In this document: one piece after another, positions 1 through 5,384 of the stretch
Numbering within the stretch: position 1 is the first letter of the stretch
Layout: each line of letters begins with the position of its first letter
The notes under the pieces: model-generated
The model's database searches: none
What the model was told of the DNA's origin: nothing
The model's input: only the letters and a program-made list of their open reading frames with translations
Translations under genes and position numbers: made by a program
NCBI GenBank assembly: GCA_964464435.1
Contig: CAYXGE010000091.1
Location: 1-7,451 of the forward strand
Length of the DNA: 7,451 nucleotides
Direction: 5' to 3'
Source: CAYXGE01 sp964464435
GTDB taxonomy: Bacteria; Pseudomonadota; Gammaproteobacteria; Burkholderiales; Methylophilaceae

Positions 1-357
1 TATGATGCTTTATTGGTGATGTCCAAACACCATGTGGGTGCTCTGGCAGTGCTAGAAAACGATAAACTCGTGGGGATATTCTCTGAACGTGATTATGCGC
101 GTAGCGTTACCATTGAAGATAAAAATGCCAAAAATACCTTGGTCACAGAAATTATGTCACACAAAGTGATTACGGTTACCCCAGATAATACTGTGGATGA
201 CTGCATGAATTTGATGTCTGGAAGACGTATTCGGCATTTGCCTGTGGTAGAAAACGACAAATTAGTAGGCATGCTTTCAATAGGTGATTTAGTGAAAGAA
301 ACCATTGCCTATCAAGCGTTTTTAATTCAACAACTAGAAGGCTATATTCAAAGCTAG
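1..357 (+). CDS. Tandem CBS-domain protein, 5' truncated by window edge
   Basis: The reading frame is open from base 1 and ends at TAG 355-357, giving 118 visible residues. Two CBS repeats can be read. The first is already in progress at the edge (HVGALAVLENDKLVGIFSERD), and the second contains IMSHKVITVTPDNTVDDC and RIRHLPVVENDKLVGMLSIGD. The ERDYAR and SIGDLVKE ends are typical of the stand-alone proteobacterial CBS-pair proteins of about 140-145 residues, so roughly 25 N-terminal residues lie outside the window. The TTG at 13 lies inside the first CBS domain and is not a plausible start. CBS pairs (Bateman modules) usually bind adenine nucleotides and act as energy sensors; the partner of this stand-alone type is generally unknown, and nothing here reveals it. 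It is convergent with the yjbQ-like gene. Confidence 0.9.
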   Translation, partial: YDALLVMSKHHVGALAVLENDKLVGIFSERDYARSVTIEDKNAKNTLVTEIMSHKVITVTPDNTVDDCMNLMSGRRIRHLPVVENDKLVGMLSIGDLVKETIAYQAFLIQQLEGYIQS

Positions 358-370
358 TAAGCGCTAACTA

Positions 371-395
371 GGCGCGCTTAAATATTAAGCGCGCC
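371..395. terminator. Perfect hairpin between convergent genes
   Basis: GGCGCGCTTAA (371-381) pairs perfectly with TTAAGCGCGCC (385-395) around a 3-nt ATA loop. It sits between the stops of two convergent genes (357 and 405), where a shared bidirectional terminator is expected. Neither side is followed by a clear T tract, so intrinsic termination is less certain than the stem strength suggests. Confidence 0.55.
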
Positions 396-404
396 ATGTG
401 TTGG

Positions 405-824
405 CTAATCACCAATAATTTTTACCAACACGCGCTTATTTCTTCGGCCATCAAACTCGCCGTAAAAAATTTGCTCCCAAGGTCCAAAGTCTAGCTTGCC
501 ATTGGTGACTGCACACACCACCTCACGCCCCATGACTTGGCGTTTCATATGTGCATCAGCATTATCTTCACCCGTATCATTGTGGCGATAACCACTCACA
601 GGCTCATGTGGTGCAAGTTTTTCTAACCAAATGCCATAGTCATGATGTAAACCTCGTTCGTCATCATTAATAAATACACTGGCAGTAATATGCATGGCAT
701 TCACCAAACACAAACCCTCTTTAATGCCGCTTTCACGAAGACACTCATTTATTTCACCCGTAATATTTTTAAACGCCATTCGCGCAGGCAAATTAAACCA
801 AAGTTCTTTACGATAGCTTTTCAT
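405..824 (-). CDS. yjbQ: YjbQ/UPF0047 family protein (secondary thiamine-phosphate synthase-like)
   Basis: This 139-aa protein has the usual length of the YjbQ/UPF0047 (TIGR00149) family. Visible signatures are HITASVFINDDE (H45, T47, D54-E56), HNDTGEDNADAHMKRQ (H81, D87, N88, D90, H92) and WEQIFYGEFDGRR (W116-R128), followed by the typical VLVKIIGD end. The conserved His/Asp/Glu set matches the family's putative active site. E. coli YjbQ has weak thiamine-phosphate synthase activity, but the physiological role of the family is unsettled, so the thiamine link is family knowledge and not shown here. The ATG at 824 is preceded by an AAAGAGAG ribosome binding site (minus strand, about 829-836). 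The gene diverges from the Mla-type operon and converges on the CBS gene, so it appears to be transcribed alone. Confidence 0.9.
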   Translation of the reverse strand: MKSYRKELWFNLPARMAFKNITGEINECLRESGIKEGLCLVNAMHITASVFINDDERGLHHDYGIWLEKLAPHEPVSGYRHNDTGEDNADAHMKRQVMGREVVCAVTNGKLDFGPWEQIFYGEFDGRRNKRVLVKIIGD

Positions 825-860
825 ATTGCTCTCTTTAACTCGTTGAAATCAGAAAGCATT

Positions 861-866
861 AGTATA
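861..866 (-). promoter_or_regulatory. Possible -10 element for yjbQ
   Basis: On the minus strand TATACT (861-866) lies about 37 bases upstream of the yjbQ start, a reasonable place for a -10 box with a leader of about 30 nt. No good -35 hexamer is found at 16-19 nt, so this is a weak call. Confidence 0.3.
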
Positions 867-889
867 ACGTGCAAAGTCCTTACTTGATA

Positions 890-919
890 TTGTCGCACTG
901 GTAATTGCGTGCGTATAAT
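890..919 (+). promoter_or_regulatory. Sigma70-type promoter of the Mla-type operon
   Basis: TATAAT (914-919) is a perfect -10 hexamer. TTGTCG (890-895), matching TTGACA at 4 of 6 positions, lies 18 nt upstream. Transcription would begin near 925-927 and leave a leader of about 48 nt before the ATG at 974. This also argues against translation from the in-frame TTG at 905, which lies inside the promoter. Confidence 0.65.
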
Positions 920-973
920 CTACACATCAGGGGAAATATTAGCCGTTCCACAACACAACAAAAAAGGGTTGGG

Positions 974-2101
974 ATGTCTGCTGCAAGATTTCAAATCGAT
1001 CAAGATAGCCAAGGGCGTCGTCATATACGCTTATTTGGTCAATGGTCTTTGCGTGCCCCAAACAATGACTTTTCCGCTCTCAAACAAGCACTTAGCCCGT
1101 TTTTTTCTGACCCTTTCACGCATTGGGATTTAAACAATGTAGAACAAATGGATACCGCTGGTGCAGCAGTATTATGGGAAGGTTGGGGAGAAAAGCTTGA
1201 TAACCGAATTGGCATGACTTCTGAACTTGCGCCTATCTTTGACACCTTAAGCAAACTCAGCCCAGCCACAACTAAGTCCCTTGGTCAATCAATACAATCT
1301 CAAGTATTTTCACCTTTGGTTAGCTTGGGTGAATTACTTTTTAAAGCTTGGGATCATTTAATTGGATTTATTCAATTATTAGGGCTGTTATCCCTTGAGC
1401 TAATCTATTTAATAAAACGCCCCAAAGATATTCCTTGGAAAGAACTTTCTGCCAACATTTATAAAAGTGGTGTAGCTGCGCTCCCCATTAGCGCCTTGTT
1501 AGGCTTCATGATAGGCGTGGCCATGGGCTATTTAATGTCTAAACAGTTACGCGTATTTGGTGCCGATATTTTTATAGTCAACATATTGGGCTTGGGCATC
1601 ATTCGAGAGCTTGGCCCTATGCTCATGGCGGTGCTTATTGCTGGGCGCTCTGGTTCTGCCATGACCGCGCAAATTGGCGTGATGCGTGTCACTGAAGAAA
1701 TTGATGCACTGACCACTATGGGCATTTCTAAAGTATTACGCATTATTTTGCCAAAAGTGATTGGGCTAACCCTCGTTGCGCCTTTTATTGTGTTGTGGAC
1801 ATCAAGCTGGGGGCTCATTGGGGGCGCTTTGTCTGCTTATTTAGAGCTTGGCATTAGCTTTAAATTTTTCTTTGAATACTTACCTATTGTGGTCATGCCA
1901 GTTAATCTCACTTTAAGCTTAATTAAAGGTTTGTTGTTTGGCTTTGTAGTTACCTTAGTCGCTTGCCATTATGGTTTGCGTATTAAGCCCAATACAGAAA
2001 GCTTAAGTAATAGCACCACCACCTCGGTCGTCACCGCCATTACTGCGGTGATTTTAATTGATGCTGGCTTTGCAATTCTCACAAGTGGAATAGGCGTATG
2101 A
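974..2101 (+). CDS. mlaE: MlaE-family ABC lipid transporter permease with fused N-terminal STAS domain
   Basis: From the ATG at 974 the protein has 375 residues, against about 260 for E. coli MlaE. Residues 1 to about 100 form a STAS-like domain with the hallmark MDTAGAAVLW (59-68), equivalent to the DTAG loop of MlaB; T61 would be the conserved STAS threonine. Residues about 155-375 are the MlaE/YrbE permease: hydrophobic helices at 167-187, 198-222, 260-290, 303-331 and 350-370, the signature RELGPMLMAVLIAGRSGSAM (211-230), the ATPase-contact segment EEIDALTTMG (241-250), and YGLRIKPNTESLSNSTTTSV (333-352). It should be the inner-membrane channel moving phospholipids between inner membrane and periplasm. 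The start is chosen because a TATAAT box lies at 914-919, downstream of the alternative TTG at 905; a weak AGGG lies at 965-968. The stop overlaps the next start by 4 bases (ATGA). Confidence 0.93.
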   Translation: MSAARFQIDQDSQGRRHIRLFGQWSLRAPNNDFSALKQALSPFFSDPFTHWDLNNVEQMDTAGAAVLWEGWGEKLDNRIGMTSELAPIFDTLSKLSPATTKSLGQSIQSQVFSPLVSLGELLFKAWDHLIGFIQLLGLLSLELIYLIKRPKDIPWKELSANIYKSGVAALPISALLGFMIGVAMGYLMSKQLRVFGADIFIVNILGLGIIRELGPMLMAVLIAGRSGSAMTAQIGVMRVTEEIDALTTMGISKVLRIILPKVIGLTLVAPFIVLWTSSWGLIGGALSAYLELGISFKFFFEYLPIVVMPVNLTLSLIKGLLFGFVVTLVACHYGLRIKPNTESLSNSTTTSVVTAITAVILIDAGFAILTSGIGV

Positions 2102-2877
2102 GTACCAACACCCAACAAGTCATCTGCGAAATTAAAAATGTATGCACGCAATACGGCGATGTGGTGATTCACAACAACTTAAATTTGCAAATTTATGCAG
2201 GTGAAGTCATGGCACTGGTAGGCGGTTCTGGTAGCGGCAAAACCACACTGCTTAGACACATAGTAGGCTTAACTGCACCCAGTAAAGGTGAAGTGCTATT
2301 GTTTGGACAAAATTTACACCACATGGAACGCGTTAAACAACAGCGCTTGATGAATCGTTTTGGCATGCTATTTCAACAAGGGGCTTTATTTTCTGCATTA
2401 TCAGTGTATGACAACATTGCTTTTCCGCTACGTGAACTCAAGCAATTTGATGAATCAACCATACAAAAATTAGTGATGCATAAATTAGCCTTAGTAGAAC
2501 TAGAACCCCACCACGGCGAATTGTTGCCCGCACAACTGTCTGGCGGCATGATTAAACGCGTAGGCCTTGCCCGCGCCTTAGCGCTCGAACCTGAGTTATT
2601 GGTATTAGATGAACCAACTGCTGGGTTAGACCCAGATCGTAGTGAAAAATTTGTTGCGCTGATTAAGCAAATTAAACATGCGCTTGGCTTAACAGTTCTA
2701 TTTGTGACGCATGATTTAGACACCTTAGTGTCGCTCACTGACCGCGTTGCAGTGCTAGCTGATAAGCGCATCATTGCTGCGTGCTCATTGCATGAGTTAA
2801 GCAATCATGACCATGCATTTGTCACTAATTTTTTTCAGGGTGTAAAAACTCGCTTGGAGAAAGTCAATGGAAAATAA
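2098..2877 (+). CDS. mlaF: MlaF-like ABC transporter ATP-binding protein
   Basis: This complete 259-aa ABC ATPase has Walker A GGSGSGKT (42-49), Q-loop Gln at 93/94 in LFQQGALFSALSVYDNIAFP, ABC signature LSGGM (147-151), Walker B LLVLDE (167-172) with catalytic E172, D-loop AGLDPD, and H-loop H205 in VTHD. The QQGALFSALSVYDNIAFPLRE and SGGMIKRVGLARAL wording is characteristic of the MlaF/Ttg2A branch rather than of generic importers. The C-terminal tail (FVTNFFQGV) resembles the MlaF extension. It hydrolyses ATP in the cytoplasm to drive the MlaE-type permease. Its ATG shares four bases with the permease stop and it overlaps the next gene by 11 bases, so the three are translationally coupled. 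Confidence 0.95.
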   Translation: MSTNTQQVICEIKNVCTQYGDVVIHNNLNLQIYAGEVMALVGGSGSGKTTLLRHIVGLTAPSKGEVLLFGQNLHHMERVKQQRLMNRFGMLFQQGALFSALSVYDNIAFPLRELKQFDESTIQKLVMHKLALVELEPHHGELLPAQLSGGMIKRVGLARALALEPELLVLDEPTAGLDPDRSEKFVALIKQIKHALGLTVLFVTHDLDTLVSLTDRVAVLADKRIIAACSLHELSNHDHAFVTNFFQGVKTRLEKVNGK

Positions 2878-3817
2878 GACCCATGCCATCGCGGTAGGTC
2901 TATTTGTTCTCATACTTGGTATGTTAATGATATTTGCATTCTGGTGGTTAAGTGGCTCGCGTGAGGCAGTGAGCCAATATCGCATCATTTCAGATATGCC
3001 CGTGACTGGTTTAACTGCAGAATCTACTGTTAAATTCAGAGGGGTTGATGTTGGCAAAGTGGATCAAATCATCTTAGATCCGAGCCTCAAAACCAGAATT
3101 TTTGTAGATATTCATGTGCCTGAAAGTCTGCAATTGAGCAAAGCGACTTATGCCGAACTTAAAATGCAAGGCGTGACTGGTTTAGCTTTTATTGATTTGA
3201 ATGACACTAATCTCTCAGCCCCAAGATTAACTAGCACCGATACTATTCCACTCAAAGCTTCAATTTTTGACCAATTACTGGCAAAAGGGCCTGCACTAGT
3301 CAATGATATTGAGCAACTTTTAGAAACTAGCAATGCCACCATGCAAACCACCCAACAACAACTGCGTAAGTTAGATACCGATGCACTTAATAAAAGTTTA
3401 GTGAATACAGCCAAGGCTTCTGAACAGCTACAACCATTATTAATCAATGCAAATCAAACGCTGACTAAGCTTGGCAGTTTAGCCTCAGAAAAAAATCAGG
3501 CACAGCTTTTAAAAACGCTCAATAGTGCACAAAACGCTGCAGAAAGCTTTAGACCCTTAATTACTGAACTCGACCTCACCGCAAAAGAGTATCGTGCCTT
3601 AGCAAGTGACTCGCGCAAAGGCACCAGCCAGTTGGCTGAAACACTCAATGATGAAACGCTGCCCGCCATTCACACCTTGACCAATGCCATTCATTACGAT
3701 GTTCGTCAATTTGGCCAAGTACTAGAGTTATTAGAAGACAATCCGCAAAGCATCCTTTTTGGTAACCCAGAAAGTAGACCAGGGCCAGGTGAAACTGGCT
3801 TTAAATCAAACCCTTGA
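2867..3817 (+). CDS. mlaD: MlaD-like MCE-domain lipid-binding protein with long helical tail
   Basis: The 316-aa protein is longer than E. coli MlaD (about 180 aa). Residues 8-28 form a single N-terminal membrane anchor. Residues about 38-112 are one MCE domain, with MPVTGLTAESTVKFRGVDVG (44-63) and the closing QGVTGLAFIDL (101-111). Residues about 130-285 are Gln/Ala/Leu-rich and predicted helical (for example QLLETSNATMQTTQQQLRKL). The end carries LEDNPQSILFGNPESRPGPG (289-308), a tail seen in other long MCE proteins. MCE domains form hexameric rings that pass lipids across the periplasm; the long helix may extend the tunnel or contact the lipoprotein encoded next, which is inference. A GGAGA ribosome binding site at 2856-2860 supports the ATG at 2867, inside the end of the ATPase gene. 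Confidence 0.93.
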   Translation: MENKTHAIAVGLFVLILGMLMIFAFWWLSGSREAVSQYRIISDMPVTGLTAESTVKFRGVDVGKVDQIILDPSLKTRIFVDIHVPESLQLSKATYAELKMQGVTGLAFIDLNDTNLSAPRLTSTDTIPLKASIFDQLLAKGPALVNDIEQLLETSNATMQTTQQQLRKLDTDALNKSLVNTAKASEQLQPLLINANQTLTKLGSLASEKNQAQLLKTLNSAQNAAESFRPLITELDLTAKEYRALASDSRKGTSQLAETLNDETLPAIHTLTNAIHYDVRQFGQVLELLEDNPQSILFGNPESRPGPGETGFKSNP

Positions 3818-3824
3818 GATATTT

Positions 3825-4406
3825 ATGAAAAGCAAATTAGTCTTAATATTAATTACCTTACTTTTAAGCGCTTGCGTTGGCATGGGCAATAAAAAAAGCA
3901 ATCCTATAGGTATTTATGATTTTGGTTTATCCACGGAGTCTCATCAACTAGTTTCACTCGTTACAGTGTTAGACATCACCAGCACAGAACCTTTAAACTC
4001 AAGCCATATACGCTATAGGCTCAACCATGAAAACCCAAGCCGTGTATTTAATTATACTGAGAGTCGTTGGTCAACAACCCCAGCTGAATTGCTTACCCTG
4101 AAGCTTAAAACACAAGCAGAAAAGCCTAAACTATTAAACTGTATACTCAAACTAGAACTGAGCGCTTTTGACCATGTTTATGAAACGCTAAACAATAGCT
4201 TGGGTATAGTGCAACTCTCTGCTACGTTAATGCATAAAAAAAATAGAACTATTTTAGCTACGCGTACTTTTCAGATTCAATCTCCTGCAACTGGCAATAA
4301 TGCACAAGGCGGTGTTGCCGCGCTCAATCAGGCTGGGCTTGAAGCACTGAAACAAGTGATTGCTTGGTCTAATGAAGAGGCACAAAGTGTTGGCATTTGC
4401 CAATAA
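3825..4406 (+). CDS. ABC-type transport auxiliary lipoprotein (PqiC/DUF330-like)
   Basis: From the ATG at 3825 this 193-aa protein begins with a lipoprotein signal peptide, MKSKLVLILITLLLSAC, with lipobox LSAC (14-17) and lipidated C17. Val at +2 gives no inner-membrane retention signal, so the outer membrane is likely. The body contains IGIYDFG, SSHIRYRL and ESRWSTTPAELLTLKL, which fits the ABC_trans_aux family (PF03886, DUF330) to which PqiC belongs. The gene starts 7 bases after the MCE gene, as in other MCE operons, for example the Pseudomonas PA3211-3214 type from memory. Its probable job is to dock the MCE assembly at the outer membrane, standing in for MlaA/MlaC. A longer frame opens at 3759, but it places 22 polar residues ahead of the signal peptide inside mlaD, so 3825 is preferred. 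The Shine-Dalgarno (GAGAT) is weak. Confidence 0.85.
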   Translation: MKSKLVLILITLLLSACVGMGNKKSNPIGIYDFGLSTESHQLVSLVTVLDITSTEPLNSSHIRYRLNHENPSRVFNYTESRWSTTPAELLTLKLKTQAEKPKLLNCILKLELSAFDHVYETLNNSLGIVQLSATLMHKKNRTILATRTFQIQSPATGNNAQGGVAALNQAGLEALKQVIAWSNEEAQSVGICQ

Positions 4407-4414
4407 ATTAGGTC

Positions 4415-4443
4415 TTTACCTACAACATTTTTAGGCGTATAAA
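4415..4443 (+). promoter_or_regulatory. Possible promoter for the zinc-ribbon gene
   Basis: TTTACC (4415-4420, 4 of 6 to consensus) and TATAAA (4438-4443, 5 of 6) are separated by 17 nt. Transcription would start near 4450, about 47 nt before the ATG at 4497. It lies just after the lipoprotein gene, where no strong terminator is visible, so some read-through from the Mla-type operon is also possible. Confidence 0.45.
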
Positions 4444-4496
4444 TAGTATGTAAGCAATGAATAATGCAGTGAACTAATTGATTAATTGGAGGCTGT

Positions 4497-4715
4497 ATGG
4501 ACAACAAATATGGTCTGGGAAGTAGCCGTGTAGCACATGAGCATCATGATGCCGTGCACAAACAAACGCATGCGCCTACCGCATCTTGTAAACATTGTGG
4601 GCATACTGGTTTATCTTTGTGCCATACCATGCATGACCATCGCTGTAACCAGTGTGGCGAATGGCAAAATGACATAGCCGCAGGTTACTCTCTAGGGCGT
4701 TTTACTAATTATTAA
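4497..4715 (+). CDS. Small His-rich zinc-ribbon-like protein, function unknown
   Basis: This 72-aa protein has an excellent ribosome binding site (GGAGG at about 4488-4492) and its own strong terminator, both supporting a real gene. Residues 31-53 hold CKHC and CNQC (C31, C34, C50, C53), a CX2C-X15-CX2C arrangement typical of a zinc ribbon, with an extra C42 and H43, H46 and H48 in the spacer. The N-terminus is His-rich (HEHHDAVHKQTH, 14-25). No signal peptide or membrane segment is seen, so it should be cytoplasmic. I do not recognise a named family. A metal-binding or nucleic-acid-associated role is plausible from the cysteine pattern only. It lies 90 bases past the lipoprotein gene and probably has its own promoter. 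Confidence 0.85.
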   Translation: MDNKYGLGSSRVAHEHHDAVHKQTHAPTASCKHCGHTGLSLCHTMHDHRCNQCGEWQNDIAAGYSLGRFTNY

Positions 4716-4728
4716 GCAAATTTCAAAT

Positions 4729-4757
4729 AAAAAAGCCAGCGTATAGCTGGCTTTTTT
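4729..4757. terminator. Strong bidirectional rho-independent terminator
   Basis: AAAAAAGCCAGC (4729-4740) and GCTGGCTTTTTT (4746-4757) form a perfect 12-bp stem around GTATA, with the GC core flanked by A and T tracts on both sides. It ends the zinc-ribbon gene (+) and also lies 27 bases past the stop of the 63-aa minus-strand gene, so it should work in both directions. Confidence 0.93.
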
Positions 4758-4783
4758 AATGAACTATAATTGAGTCCGCGGAT

Positions 4784-4975
4784 TTAGTGAGGGCGGCTAA
4801 ATACAAACGGTGTTGCTTCTAAAGTCGCAACATTAATACACTCATCTACTTCGACTTGTAAGCCAATAAATGCATAGGCTTCGGCAATTCGCTCAGCACA
4901 CCAGTTTGCGTATTCATCAATCAAATCTGGGTGAACTGCTCTTAATTCTTGATAGTCTTTTGAATTTCTTTTCAT
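4784..4975 (-). CDS. Small acidic hypothetical protein (63 aa)
   Basis: Function is not recognised. The ATG at 4975 is preceded by an AAGAGGG ribosome binding site (minus strand, about 4984-4990) with 8-nt spacing, and the gene ends just before a strong terminator, which makes it credible. The protein is acidic and predicted mainly helical in residues 6-37, with W25, C26 and C46 and a C-terminal segment ATPFVFSRPH. It has no signal peptide or membrane segment. It follows the 65-aa gene by 55 bases in the same direction and they are probably co-transcribed. The two align end to end without gaps at a low level (W25, L18, D20, E32, V58 and P62 shared), so they may be distant paralogues. No function can be assigned. 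Confidence 0.7.
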   Translation of the reverse strand: MKRNSKDYQELRAVHPDLIDEYANWCAERIAEAYAFIGLQVEVDECINVATLEATPFVFSRPH

Positions 4976-5030
4976 TTTTATTTCCCTCTTAAATAATCAA
5001 TATGAATGTTTTAAATCTGCTATCGCTTAA

Positions 5031-5228
5031 CTAAGCGCGGCCTGGTTTGAAATAAACGTTTGCTTCATCAAAGTCACTTGAATCTACAAATAGCAATTCT
5101 TCTAGTGATGCTTGTTGGTAATCTTCAAATTGTTCTGGCACCGCATCTGAATACCAAGCTTGAGCTACATCTTCTAGCTCAGTGCTAATTAGATCAATCT
5201 CTTTTAGAACCTCTTTCGCTGTTTTCAT
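5031..5228 (-). CDS. Small acidic hypothetical protein (65 aa)
   Basis: Function is not recognised. The ATG at 5228 is chosen over an upstream in-frame start at 5273 because a near-perfect AAGGAG ribosome binding site lies six bases before it (minus strand, 5235-5240). The extra N-terminal residues of the longer frame (MRCKCWHRLL) would come from the untranslated leader. The 65-aa product is strongly acidic, with a helical first half (MKTAKEVLKEIDLISTELED), W25, and an Asp/Glu-rich middle ending in ANVYFKPGRA. It has no signal peptide, membrane segment or metal motif. It is the first gene of a two-gene minus-strand unit with the 63-aa gene. Upstream lies an unusual regulatory stretch with sigma54-like, IHF-like and dyad elements. 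Confidence 0.75.
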   Translation of the reverse strand: MKTAKEVLKEIDLISTELEDVAQAWYSDAVPEQFEDYQQASLEELLFVDSSDFDEANVYFKPGRA

Positions 5229-5251
5229 GATGAACTCCTTAGTTAGTAATC

Positions 5252-5269
5252 GATGCCAACATTTGCATC
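5252..5269 (-). promoter_or_regulatory. Hairpin in the probable 5' leader of the 65-aa gene
   Basis: GATGC (5252-5256) and GCATC (5265-5269) are inverted, and two more A-T pairs can form beyond one mismatch toward a CA loop. If transcription begins near 5272 this stem would lie at the extreme 5' end of the mRNA, a position that often stabilises transcripts. It could equally be a protein-binding dyad. Confidence 0.35.
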
Positions 5270-5282
5270 TCACTGATATAAG

Positions 5283-5299
5283 AGCAAATTTGATTCCAA
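5283..5299 (-). promoter_or_regulatory. Sigma54-like -24/-12 promoter element
   Basis: On the minus strand TTGGAATCAAATTTGCT has the invariant GG (5296-5297) and GC (5284-5285) separated by exactly the 10 bases required in TGGCAC-N5-TTGCW. The -12 half TTGCT is a full match; in the -24 half the CAC is AAT. The predicted start is near 5272, about 44 nt before the ATG at 5228. No convincing sigma70 promoter is seen in the same interval. Confidence 0.45.
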
Positions 5300-5335
5300 C
5301 TTTAGAATAATTGATTTTTATACTTAATAATTTAA

Positions 5336-5348
5336 TAAGCTATTGATT
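5336..5348 (-). promoter_or_regulatory. Exact IHF consensus match
   Basis: The minus strand reads AATCAATAGCTTA, matching WATCAANNNNTTR at every defined base, within very AT-rich DNA. It lies about 64-76 bases upstream of the predicted sigma54-type start, a position where IHF commonly bends DNA for enhancer-dependent promoters. A 13-bp match of this kind can also occur by chance in AT-rich DNA. Confidence 0.4.
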
Positions 5349-5384
5349 TTAAATATATTAAATATCAAAAGAGATTATGATGGC

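Noticed and set aside
905..973. N-terminal extension of the MlaE-STAS protein from a TTG at 905
   Set aside because: The codon lies within a consensus promoter whose -10 box is at 914-919, and the 23 extra residues do not belong to the STAS fold; the ATG at 974 is a better start.
2373..2804. 143-codon open frame on the minus strand
   Set aside because: It is antisense to the well-supported ABC ATPase gene, is rich in Ser/Asn/Cys without any recognisable motif, and is a shadow of that gene's codon pattern.
3759..3824. Longer lipoprotein start inside the MCE gene
   Set aside because: It would bury a textbook lipoprotein signal peptide behind 22 polar residues; the ATG at 3825 starts directly with the signal peptide.
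4409..4432. TAGGT-CTTT-ACCTA hairpin followed by a short T run after the lipoprotein gene
   Set aside because: The 5-bp AT-containing stem is weak, the T run is five bases away, and it overlaps the proposed -35 of the next gene; not strong enough to call a terminator.
5024..5037. CGCTTA/TAAGCG inverted repeat at the end of the 65-aa gene
   Set aside because: The loop would be only two bases and the repeat overlaps the stop codon; likely chance, with the real terminator at 4729-4757.
5229..5273. Upstream in-frame start for the 65-aa protein, giving 80 aa
   Set aside because: The AAGGAG ribosome binding site at 5235-5240 lies within that extension and is positioned for the ATG at 5228.
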